DNA of 20,196 nt from Bacteroidales bacterium (GTDB lineage Bacteria > Bacteroidota > Bacteroidia > Bacteroidales > UBA7960): positions 1 to 20,196 of the forward strand of contig SLSG01000026.1 of the NCBI GenBank assembly GCA_007130545.1, read 5' to 3'. Positions 1 to 7,838 of the stretch are shown one piece after another. The position numbers were made by a program, and so were the translations under genes. Positions within the stretch are counted from its first letter, which is position 1, and each line of letters starts with the position of its first letter. A model generated the notes under the pieces. That model did not search any database, was not told the origin of the DNA, and was given only the letters and a program-made list of their open reading frames with translations.

Positions 1-1167
1 GGCATTCTGGATTATGACATCGTTACGTTCGATGTGGTAATGGAAACGGTTTACGGAACCACCTATAATTCCTACTATATCGGGGCGGAAAAAAAGGCCA
101 TCGTGGAAACCTCCAAAAGCATGTTCTGGGATGTGTACCTGGAAAAGGTCCGGCAGGTGTGCGACCCGGCCGAAATAGAATACATCATCCTGAACCATAC
201 AGAGCCCGACCATAGCGGCAACCTGGGCAAGCTGCTGGAGCTGGCGCCGCACGCCACCGTGGTGGGCAGCCGCCTGGCCATTAGCTACCTGAAGGACTTT
301 ATGGGAAGGGATTTCAAAAACATGGCGGTGAAGGACGGGGATACGCTGGACCTCGGGAACAAGACCCTCCGTTTCATCGCGGCGCCCAACCTGCACTGGC
401 CCGACAGTATGTATACATACCTGGAAGAGGACAAGCTCCTGTTTACCTGTGATTCATTTGGCTGCCATTACTGCCACCACAAAATGTATGACGACCAGGT
501 GGGAGACTTCGGGGATGCCTTTAAATATTATTTTGATGTAATCCTTAAGCCATTCAGCAAGTTCATGCTGAAGGCCATTGAGAAGATCCGCCCGCTGGAG
601 ATTGATGCCGTGCTGACCGGACATGGTCCGCTCCTGATGTCTGACTGGAAAAAGTGGGTGGACCTGTCTGAGGAATATGCCCGGGAAGCCATCGCTGCCC
701 CGCAAAAGAACCATGTATTCATCCCTTATGTGTCGGCTTACCATAATACCGGACAAATGGCCGAGGCCATTGCGGAGGGAATTCATAGTGTGGGGGACTT
801 TTCGGTGGATATTTGCGATGTGGAGACCATGTCCATTGGCGACCTGGACGAAAGGGTTGCCAGGAGCCAGGCCGTGATTGTGGGGTGTCCGACCATCAAC
901 CAGAACATCCTGCTGCCCATTTACAAGCTGTTTGCGATCATAAGCCCCATACGGGACAAGGGAAAGCTGGGCGGTGCATTTGGTTCTTATGGCTGGAGCG
1001 GGGAAGCCGGAAAGCTGATCGGATCTTCGCTGGAAAACCTGAAGCTGAATATGGTGGGAGAGGGGGTCTTTATCAAATTCACCCCCCACGAGGATGAGTT
1101 CCGCAAGTGCTTTGAATATGGTGAGCAAATCGGCAGGGAGCTGCTGAAACGGACTGAGACCGCGTAG
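1..1167 (+). CDS. Flavo-diiron protein (FprA family A-type flavoprotein), 5' partial
   Basis: This is a flavo-diiron protein, a cytoplasmic enzyme that reduces O2 to water or NO to N2O with electrons from rubredoxin or another flavin partner. The frame is open from base 1, so the true start lies upstream. Numbered from an internal GTG at 34, residues 1-220 form the metallo-beta-lactamase-like domain. All six di-iron ligands are visible: H55, E57 and D59 in HTEPDH, H121 in LHWPD, D140 in TCDSFG and H197 in TGHGP. From about residue 227 a flavodoxin domain follows, with the FMN phosphate loop at SAYHNTGQMA and the later GSYGWSGEA loop. The visible 377 residues are nearly the full family length (about 390-400), so perhaps only a dozen or so residues are missing beyond the 11 upstream codons. 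No rubredoxin domain or gene is seen. Whether O2 or NO is the physiological substrate cannot be read from the sequence. Confidence 0.93.
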   Translation, partial: GILDYDIVTFDVVMETVYGTTYNSYYIGAEKKAIVETSKSMFWDVYLEKVRQVCDPAEIEYIILNHTEPDHSGNLGKLLELAPHATVVGSRLAISYLKDFMGRDFKNMAVKDGDTLDLGNKTLRFIAAPNLHWPDSMYTYLEEDKLLFTCDSFGCHYCHHKMYDDQVGDFGDAFKYYFDVILKPFSKFMLKAIEKIRPLEIDAVLTGHGPLLMSDWKKWVDLSEEYAREAIAAPQKNHVFIPYVSAYHNTGQMAEAIAEGIHSVGDFSVDICDVETMSIGDLDERVARSQAVIVGCPTINQNILLPIYKLFAIISPIRDKGKLGGAFGSYGWSGEAGKLIGSSLENLKLNMVGEGVFIKFTPHEDEFRKCFEYGEQIGRELLKRTETA

Positions 1168-1250
1168 GTAACTGCAGGATAAAACAAAGCAACTGTTTTG
1201 GGCGTTTATTAACCTGGGAACAGCCCCCGGCTAAGCCAATAATGAGAATG

Positions 1251-1334
1251 GCGGTCATGGTCACGAGAAATTGGCAGCCGCGGGAAAATAGCAGTCACGG
1301 GAATTTAGCAATCACGAGAAATTAGCGGTCATGG
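1251..1334. repeat. 17-bp imperfect tandem repeat upstream of a lipoprotein gene
   Basis: Four consecutive 17-bp units occupy 1260-1276, 1277-1293, 1294-1310 and 1311-1327. Each resembles GTCACGAGAAATTAGCA with a few substitutions. The 10-mer GCGGTCATGG flanks the array on both sides, at 1251-1260 and 1325-1334, and the second copy contains the start codon of the next gene (1331). Because 17 is not a multiple of three, this is not a coding repeat, and the upstream lipoprotein frame has a TAG at 1289-1291. The remainder of the 163-base spacer (1168-1250) holds no TAnnTTTG box and only a weak A/T hairpin. Confidence 0.8.
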
Positions 1335-2221
1335 ACAGGAGAAGGATATCTGGCAGGGTTTTATTTGTTGCGTGGATATTTGTATTGGCCATCGGCCTGG
1401 GATCCTGTGCGTCAGAGCGCAGGCTCGCGTCGAATTTCGTGGTGCGTGAAACCAACATCAATGTGCTGGTGCTGCCGCCTGCGGGTTTGATAAAAAGTTT
1501 TTCCCCTGTGCCGCTGGCCGAACTTCCGGAAGGGGAGGGCCCGCTCTCCGTGTTTGAGGAAAGCAGGTTTCTGGAGGAACTCAATGATACTTCATTTGTC
1601 AGTTACTACCTGAGGTCCCTGCATTACCATCTATCGTTGTTGCAGGTGAATGTATTCGGACCAGAGAACCTGGATGATTTCCTTCAACTGGACACCACGG
1701 CCTTTATCTTTTCCCTGGCCCAGGTCGAACTATTGGAATACAATGATCAATTCACTGCGTTTGCCACCATAGACACGACGAACTACCGGGTGGCTTTTCC
1801 GCGTACCAACCTTGAATTGAGCTCATGGTTTGAATTCACGGAGGTCAACCATACCGATAGGCCTGTGGAAGTGCTCTACAGCATGCAGAATACCAGCGAT
1901 TTTTTTGATGGCAGGTTTGTCTACAACGTAATCAACGGGGAGGTGATTTATCGCCGGAATTCTTATCCGTTGGAGGTGCCGGATGTTTACAACCTTGCCT
2001 ATTTTGCCGGACAGAAAAATGCCGGATATATTTTTGACCACCTGATGAACCTCTATGTGGCTGAGAAGACCAGAACGGAAAAGCCACCCAAGGTCTTTTA
2101 CCAGTACGATCGGGAGCGGCATGCAATCCGGCGTGCCTACAACGACCGTTTTATCCGCCTACAGACGGGTCCGCCGGGACCAGAGCTGGAGGAGGTGCTG
2201 GAGAAGGAAAAGGAGCAGTAA
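1331..2221 (+). CDS. Conserved-looking hypothetical lipoprotein
   Basis: I do not recognise the family. The 296-residue product begins with a basic stretch (residues 2-9), a hydrophobic segment (about 10-24) and the lipobox LGSC, giving a lipidated Cys at residue 26. It should therefore be an envelope lipoprotein. The residues after Cys (ASERR) lack the acidic surface-export signal known in some Bacteroidota, so a periplasm-facing anchor is more likely. The middle is a mixed alpha/beta sequence rich in aromatics with no motif I can name. The last 15 or so residues are rich in Glu and Lys. The ATG at 1331 is the only sensible start, since the frame is closed by a TAG at 1289-1291. After the TAA at 2219-2221 the same frame stays open for 17 Glu/Lys/Gln-rich codons to a second TAA at 2273-2275, so the tail may have been shortened. 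It converges on tsaD, with 78 bases between. Confidence 0.8.
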   Translation: MDRRRISGRVLFVAWIFVLAIGLGSCASERRLASNFVVRETNINVLVLPPAGLIKSFSPVPLAELPEGEGPLSVFEESRFLEELNDTSFVSYYLRSLHYHLSLLQVNVFGPENLDDFLQLDTTAFIFSLAQVELLEYNDQFTAFATIDTTNYRVAFPRTNLELSSWFEFTEVNHTDRPVEVLYSMQNTSDFFDGRFVYNVINGEVIYRRNSYPLEVPDVYNLAYFAGQKNAGYIFDHLMNLYVAEKTRTEKPPKVFYQYDRERHAIRRAYNDRFIRLQTGPPGPELEEVLEKEKEQ

Positions 2222-2299
2222 CAGGAGAAAGTGAAGGAGCAGGAAAAGCTGCAGGAGACAAATAGAATGGATTAACTTCTTGTCCTTATACCAGGCTAT

Positions 2300-3316
2300 T
2301 TATTGATTGTATCGTGTAAAGGGGGTGGATTGCTGCCTGGCAAAGTCGCCCTTGAGGTATTTGTAATAACCGGTAATGGCGATCATGGCCGCATTGTCGG
2401 TGCAATATTCGAATTTTGGGATGTACACTTCCCAATTTCCCTTCTCCTGTTCGGCATATACTGCATCCCGGAGGCCCGAATTTGCAGACACTCCGCCCGC
2501 TATGGCGATCTGACGGATGCCCGTCTGCCTGGAAGCTTTGTGAAGTTGCTTCATCAGTATGTCGATGATGGTGGCCTGCATGGAGGCCGCAAGGTCCTTT
2601 TGGTGTTTTTGGATGAAGTCTTTGTCGTCCTTGAGTTTGTCGCGGACCAGATACAGGAACGAGGTCTTCAGTCCGCTGAAACTGAAATCCAGTCCGGGCA
2701 CCACCGGATGGGGGAATTTGAATGCCCCTGGGTTGCCTTCCCTTGCCAGTTTATCAATGATGGGTCCGCCGGGATAAGGCAGTCCCATAATCTTTGCGGC
2801 CTTGTCAAATGCTTCACCCGCGGCATCGTCAATGGTTTGTCCGATCAGCTCCATATCAAAATGGTCCTTTACCAGCATGATTTGGGTGTGTCCGCCCGAA
2901 ACCGTCAGGCAAAGAAACGGGAAGGATGGTGTTTTTCCGTGCGCCGCATCGTCAATGAACAAGGCCAGGACGTGTGCCTGCATATGGTTTACCTCGATCA
3001 GCGGAATGTTCAGGGCCAGCGCAAATGTTTTGGCGAAAGAGGCACCTACCAATAAGGATCCCAGCAATCCGGGCCCATTGGTAAAAGCAATGGCATCAAG
3101 CTGATTTTTATTTACTTTTGCTTTTGACAGGGCATTGTCGATGACCGGCACGATGTTTTGCTGGTGGGCACGGGAAGCAAGTTCCGGTACCACCCCCCCA
3201 TACTGCTGGTGAACATCCTGATTGGCAATCAGGTTGGCAAGAATTTTGCGGTCTTTGATGATGGCGGCGGAGGTATCATCACAGGAGGACTCTATACCCA
3301 GTATTGTTATGCTCAT
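2300..3316 (-). CDS. tsaD: tRNA N6-adenosine threonylcarbamoyltransferase TsaD
   Basis: TsaD transfers the threonylcarbamoyl group of threonylcarbamoyl-AMP onto N6 of A37 in tRNAs reading ANN codons, making t6A. It acts in the cytoplasm with TsaB and TsaE, which are not in this window. The 338-residue product spans the full ASKHA-fold family. It starts with the typical GIESSCDDTSAA (7-18). The metal ligands H111 and H115 sit in HMQAH, and D307 in CTDNAAMIA. SGGHTQ (140-145), the DDAAGEAFDKAAK stretch (163-175) and GGVSANSGLR (274-283) are also family signatures. The ATG at 3316 fits the family N-terminus. The gene diverges from tamB and has a TACCTTTG -7-like box about 42 bases upstream of its start codon. 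This tsaD/tamB divergence is, to my knowledge, a recurrent Bacteroidota arrangement. Confidence 0.97.
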   Translation of the reverse strand: MSITILGIESSCDDTSAAIIKDRKILANLIANQDVHQQYGGVVPELASRAHQQNIVPVIDNALSKAKVNKNQLDAIAFTNGPGLLGSLLVGASFAKTFALALNIPLIEVNHMQAHVLALFIDDAAHGKTPSFPFLCLTVSGGHTQIMLVKDHFDMELIGQTIDDAAGEAFDKAAKIMGLPYPGGPIIDKLAREGNPGAFKFPHPVVPGLDFSFSGLKTSFLYLVRDKLKDDKDFIQKHQKDLAASMQATIIDILMKQLHKASRQTGIRQIAIAGGVSANSGLRDAVYAEQEKGNWEVYIPKFEYCTDNAAMIAITGYYKYLKGDFARQQSTPFTRYNQ

Positions 3317-3322
3317 TTCTGC

Positions 3323-6300
3323 TTGCCGGGGTCCAGTTTAAAGGGTTTAAGGAGGGACAAAGGTATCAAAAAAACACGTTATACCGTATTGATTCTGTTC
3401 GGCTTTCTGGTCGTATGGCCTGCCTTTGCCTATACCCTGCTCAGAAATCCGAAGGTCCAGACCTTCCTGGCCCAGCGCACGGCAGCCTACTTTAGCCGGG
3501 AATTGGGAACCACCGTGGAGGTAGGTGGGGTGAACGTGACACTCTTTATGAATATCGTGCTGGAGGACGTTTCCATGCAGGACCAGCATGGCGGACCGAT
3601 GGTTTTTTCCCGGCGCATGGTGTTTGACATTGGCAGGTTCTACCCCAGGAACCGTTTCATTTCCATCAATAAGCTTTATTTGCAGGATGCCTCGCTTTCC
3701 CTTGCCAGGTATGATCAGGAGGATGACTTGAACATTCAGTTCCTGCTTGATTATTTTTCTCCCACACGGCCTGACGGAAAGGATGGGCGTCCCTGGGATG
3801 CGGCAATTAAGTCCTTTGAGCTGGACAATGCCGGTTTCCGGTTTGTGGACCATAACAAGACGGGGGAATTGCCGGCCTTTGACCGGCACGATTTTTCACT
3901 TTCCGGGTTTGACCTGGTCATAACGGATATTTTCCTGGATAGCGGGACCTTGTCTTTCGAACTTGAAGAAATGGTGTTCATGGAGGCCCATGGTTTTGAG
4001 CTGCACCATTTTTCCGGTTTTTTTGAGGTGGGTCCACGGCACGCCCGGATAGAGAACCTGCTGCTTCGCTCTGAAAGGTCCATGGTTTCGACGAACCTGG
4101 AACTTGTTTATGAGGGGGCCGAAGCTTTCAGTAATTTTTATGAGGACGTAACCATTGCGCTGAACTTAAGGAACTCGCGGATTGATTTGGCTGATGTCGG
4201 GTATTTCGTGCCGGCACTTTACGGAATGCAGGACCCGGTGACCATCCGGGGGGAGGTTTCAGGAAAGCCTTCCCGGATACGTGGCAGCGAGTTCTATCTC
4301 TCTTACGGCGCCCATTCCGTATTCAGGGGGAGTTTTCAATTAACGGGACTCCCTGACTTTGAAAATGCCCATATCCAATTCCTGGTGGAGGATCTTCGTA
4401 CCAATTTATCCGACATCGCTGGTTTCCGCTTTCCCGATCGCAGCCCGCAACGATACCTCCAGCCACCGGCAAATTTGTATGCGCTTGGAGACCTGGCCTT
4501 CCGGGGTCGTCTCTCGGGCTATCCTTCCGACCTCGCCGCCTCCGGAACGTTTCAAACGGAACTGGGTGAAGTGACCACCAATATTGAGGTAAAAAGGGAG
4601 GCTGGTTCACAGATCCCGGTGTATAAGGGCAGGCTTGGTTCACCGGGTTTTGATCTTGGCAAGTTTTTCGGGCACACGGAATTGCTGGGTGCCATCAGCC
4701 TGAATGCAGAGGTTGAAGGAGAGGGGATCACTCTGGAAACCCTTGACATGAAGATCAATGGCCAGGTGGCTTCGCTGGAGTTGTCGGGCTATGAATACAG
4801 GAACCTGGCCGTCTCCGGTGCAATCAGTAACCGGATGTTCAATGGAGCCCTGAAGGTGGACGATGGCAATTTGTCCCTGGATTTTCTCGGGATTGTTTCC
4901 TTTGAGGAGGCAGAACCGGTCTTTGATTTCAATGCGGTGATCGACCGAGCCAATCTGACCCGCTTAAACATATACCAGCGGGACCCTGAAGCGGAGTCTG
5001 TCATTAGTGCCAGGCTGACCATGAATGCAAGTGCCAGGAGCCTTACAGATCTGCAGGGGCGGCTTGAGGTCATGGATCTGTCCTATGAGGAAAGACCTTT
5101 GCCGGAAGATGGAGAATCTGATCCCCGTATTTATACCACTGGCCTGATCCGGCTTTCCGGCAGCGCTTCTGAGGACAGGCGCCAGGAATTGTTTCTGGAG
5201 TCGGATTTTCTGGATGCCCGGCTGAGCGGAATCGTTGCCTACGAACGGCTTGGTGCAGCCCTGGAACAATTTATGGCGGTCTTTATCCCGGCCTACCTGC
5301 CGGAAGCCCCGGATTACATGGCAGACCAGGAAGCCTTGCTCGATCAGGATTTTTCGCTGCGGGTGCATTTGAAGGACCCGGAAGTGCTCTCAGAATTGTT
5401 TCTCCCCTGGTTGAGGTTCTCAATGAATTCCCACCTGCAGCTGGATTTCAACGAGGCGACGAACCAATTGTCATTTAGCGGGGAATCAGGGATGTTCACC
5501 CTGGCAGGAAACCGATTTAATGGATGGAAAATGGACGCTGCAAGATCGGGGAATGCATTCCTGTTGAATATTTCAAGTGACAAACTGCTATTTTCAGATA
5601 GTTTGTTTATTGACAATGTGGAGGTCCACGGCACCCTGGCGTTGAACGCTTTCCTGCTTGACACCCGTTGGGATTCGGGGACCAACGACCGGCAAAATCA
5701 CGGGCATATGGCGCTTCAGGCCAACTTCCCGGAATACAAACATGCCGTGCTGCGCTTCCTGCCATCCTATGCCATGGTGAATGATTCGCTTTGGCAGGTG
5801 AATACCGGCCATGAGATCCTCATCGATTCAGCCATGGTGGAGGTCCACAACCTGATGATATACAACAACAATCAAAGTGTAATGGTCGACGGGGTCCTGG
5901 GTCCGGATCCGCAAGACAAACTGCGAATCGGGTTCAGTGCATTCGATTTTTCCAACCTGGCCATGCTGATCCGGGTCAATAACATGGATTTTGCCGGCGT
6001 GATGGACGGGACGATGGACATCACTGCCATTTACCAGACCCCAGGGGTGGAGGCAGAGCTCACCATTCAGGATTTTAGGTTTAACCACGAACACCTGGGA
6101 GACTTTTCCGTATTCACGGTTTGGGACCATGACGAAATGGGTTTCAATCTGGCCGCTGAACTGCTTGACCGTGACGGGGATGATACAAAGAAACCGCTGC
6201 TGGTTTCGGGGTTTATTTATCCGGACAGTGAGGATGAAAATTTTGACCTGGACCTGCTGCTGCAGGACATGACGCTGTCTGTGTGGAGCAGATACCTCGA

Positions 6301-7831
6301 TGGCTTTACACCTGGCTTTCACGGACTGGCTTCGGGCTATCTGCGTATGGAGGGACCCTTCTCCCGGCCCGAGATATCCGGAAAGGTGACAGGAGCGGCA
6401 GCCGGCTTCCGGGTGGATTACCTGAACACCGCCTATTCCTTCTCGCATGAAGTGGAGATCGGGAAGGATTTTTTCAGGTTTAATGATTTGTTGTTGTCGG
6501 ATGCGTTTGGCAATACGGGCCTGGCCAGCGGAACAATTACTCATGATCTGTTTAAGGACTTCCATCTGGACCTGCTGATACAGCCGGATCGCATGCTGGT
6601 GCTCAATACCAACGCAGCCCAGAATGAATTGTATTACGGAAGGGCCTTTGCATCCGGACTGATACATATACATGGACCGGAAGACAATATAACCATGGAT
6701 GTCAGGGCACGTACCAGCCGGGGAACCCAGGTATCCCTTCCGCTGAGCTATTCCGGGGAGATCGCCGAAACCCATTTCATCACCTTCGTTTCAAGGGATA
6801 CCACGCTGGCTGTCCAGTCTTTCCCTGAACCCCGCGTGGCCGGACTCAATCTGAATTTTGATCTTGAGGTTACACCTGATGCCGAGGTGCAGCTTATCTT
6901 TGACTCCCAGATCGGGGATATTATCCGGGGAAGGGGAACGGCCAATCTGAACCTGGAGATCAACTCCCTTGGTGCATTCAATATGTATGGAGAATACCAT
7001 ATCGAGGAAGGGGACTACCTGTTTACCCTTCAGAATCTGATCAACAAACGCTTCCGCATAGAGCAGGGAGGGGTGGTCAGATGGACAGGCGATCCGAACG
7101 ATGCAGATGTGGACCTCAGGGCCACTTATCGCTTGCGGACAAGCCTGTACGACCTTGTGGCCGATGTGGATACCTCGGATGTTTACCGCAGAAGGATGCC
7201 GGTAGACTGTGTGCTGATTCTGGAGGGCAAACTGTTTAACCCCAGCATCACCTTCGATATCAGCCTGCCCGGGAGCGATGAGGGGACCCGGGACATGGTG
7301 GAAAGGCTGATCACGACCGAACAGGAGATGAACCGCCAGGTCTTTTCCCTGCTGGTGCTAAACCGGTTCCTGCCCACGACGACGGACCAGTACAATACAG
7401 CCCTTGGGTACGGGGTGGGGAGCACTTCCTCTGAATTGCTCTCCAATCAGCTCAGCAACTGGCTTTCACAGATAAGCTCGGACTTTGACATCGGGGTGAA
7501 TTACCGGCCCGGAGATGAGATCAGCAGCCAGGAGGTGGAGGTTGCGCTATCCACCCAGTTGTTTGACGACCGGGTCATTATCGACGGCAACGTAGGAGTG
7601 GCCGGGACCCATCCGACGGGAACCCAAAGGGCGAGCAATATTATCGGGGACGTGAATATTGAAGTGAAAATTACGCCGGAAGGGAAGTTCCGGATAAAAG
7701 CCTTTAACCGCTCCAATACCTTCGATGTGCTGAATGCGAATTCGCCTTATACACAAGGAGTCGGACTTTTCTACCGCAAGGAGTTCGACTCCCTGGGTGA
7801 GTTGTTCGGGCAGGGCAGGCGGCGAGAGTAA
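3323..7831 (+). CDS. tamB: TamB-like translocation and assembly module protein
   Basis: TamB-family (AsmA-like) proteins are very long periplasm-spanning beta-groove proteins anchored in the inner membrane. They act in outer-membrane protein assembly or phospholipid transport to the outer membrane. From a TTG at 3323 the product is about 1,502 residues: a basic N-terminus, one membrane anchor (about 20-41), a long repetitive beta-rich region, and the C-terminal TamB domain over roughly the last 390 residues. That domain contains the recognisable block GEYHIEEGDYLFTLQNLI and ends in GVGLFYRKEFDSLGELF, typical of Bacteroidota homologues. The frame is open back to 3158 inside tsaD, but the homologous part begins just before the anchor. 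An ATC at 3365, eight bases after GGAGGG (3351-3356), would give MKKTRYTV, the usual family N-terminus, so the true start is unsettled. It converges on ribBA, with 7 bases between stops. Confidence 0.92.
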   Translation: MPGSSLKGLRRDKGIKKTRYTVLILFGFLVVWPAFAYTLLRNPKVQTFLAQRTAAYFSRELGTTVEVGGVNVTLFMNIVLEDVSMQDQHGGPMVFSRRMVFDIGRFYPRNRFISINKLYLQDASLSLARYDQEDDLNIQFLLDYFSPTRPDGKDGRPWDAAIKSFELDNAGFRFVDHNKTGELPAFDRHDFSLSGFDLVITDIFLDSGTLSFELEEMVFMEAHGFELHHFSGFFEVGPRHARIENLLLRSERSMVSTNLELVYEGAEAFSNFYEDVTIALNLRNSRIDLADVGYFVPALYGMQDPVTIRGEVSGKPSRIRGSEFYLSYGAHSVFRGSFQLTGLPDFENAHIQFLVEDLRTNLSDIAGFRFPDRSPQRYLQPPANLYALGDLAFRGRLSGYPSDLAASGTFQTELGEVTTNIEVKREAGSQIPVYKGRLGSPGFDLGKFFGHTELLGAISLNAEVEGEGITLETLDMKINGQVASLELSGYEYRNLAVSGAISNRMFNGALKVDDGNLSLDFLGIVSFEEAEPVFDFNAVIDRANLTRLNIYQRDPEAESVISARLTMNASARSLTDLQGRLEVMDLSYEERPLPEDGESDPRIYTTGLIRLSGSASEDRRQELFLESDFLDARLSGIVAYERLGAALEQFMAVFIPAYLPEAPDYMADQEALLDQDFSLRVHLKDPEVLSELFLPWLRFSMNSHLQLDFNEATNQLSFSGESGMFTLAGNRFNGWKMDAARSGNAFLLNISSDKLLFSDSLFIDNVEVHGTLALNAFLLDTRWDSGTNDRQNHGHMALQANFPEYKHAVLRFLPSYAMVNDSLWQVNTGHEILIDSAMVEVHNLMIYNNNQSVMVDGVLGPDPQDKLRIGFSAFDFSNLAMLIRVNNMDFAGVMDGTMDITAIYQTPGVEAELTIQDFRFNHEHLGDFSVFTVWDHDEMGFNLAAELLDRDGDDTKKPLLVSGFIYPDSEDENFDLDLLLQDMTLSVWSRYLDGFTPGFHGLASGYLRMEGPFSRPEISGKVTGAAAGFRVDYLNTAYSFSHEVEIGKDFFRFNDLLLSDAFGNTGLASGTITHDLFKDFHLDLLIQPDRMLVLNTNAAQNELYYGRAFASGLIHIHGPEDNITMDVRARTSRGTQVSLPLSYSGEIAETHFITFVSRDTTLAVQSFPEPRVAGLNLNFDLEVTPDAEVQLIFDSQIGDIIRGRGTANLNLEINSLGAFNMYGEYHIEEGDYLFTLQNLINKRFRIEQGGVVRWTGDPNDADVDLRATYRLRTSLYDLVADVDTSDVYRRRMPVDCVLILEGKLFNPSITFDISLPGSDEGTRDMVERLITTEQEMNRQVFSLLVLNRFLPTTTDQYNTALGYGVGSTSSELLSNQLSNWLSQISSDFDIGVNYRPGDEISSQEVEVALSTQLFDDRVIIDGNVGVAGTHPTGTQRASNIIGDVNIEVKITPEGKFRIKAFNRSNTFDVLNANSPYTQGVGLFYRKEFDSLGELFGQGRRRE
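3349..3356 (+). promoter_or_regulatory. Shine-Dalgarno-like sequence before tamB
   Basis: AAGGAGGG is an unusually strong ribosome-binding sequence for a group of bacteria that seldom uses one. It lies downstream of the TTG at 3323 and eight bases before an in-frame ATC at 3365. It therefore argues for initiation at or near 3365 and against 3323. It could also be coincidence, since it encodes part of LRRD in the longer frame. Confidence 0.4.
3358..3365 (-). promoter_or_regulatory. Candidate -7 promoter box for tsaD
   Basis: The minus strand reads TACCTTTG, which fits the Bacteroidota -7 consensus TAnnTTTG. A transcript would start about 6-7 bases downstream, giving a leader of roughly 35 bases before the tsaD ATG at 3316. 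No TTG or TTTG is seen at the expected -33 position. The box overlaps the likely translation start region of tamB on the other strand. Confidence 0.5.
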
Positions 7832-7838
7832 ATGGCGA

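Noticed and set aside
1181..1199. A/T hairpin (AAAACA / TGTTTT) after the flavo-diiron gene as a terminator
   Set aside because: The stem is short and has only one G:C pair, and no clear U-tract follows, so it is not convincing.
2303..3055. A 250-codon plus-strand frame opposite tsaD
   Set aside because: tsaD is intact and full length on the other strand; the frame shows no recognisable domain.
3113..3120. TACTTTTG on the plus strand inside tsaD as a tamB promoter
   Set aside because: It lies more than 200 bases before the likely tamB start and lacks a -33 partner. About ten such matches are expected by chance over both strands of the window.
5828..6775. A 315-codon open frame on the minus strand inside tamB
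   Set aside because: It is antisense to a continuous, well-supported tamB frame and looks like a composition-driven shadow.
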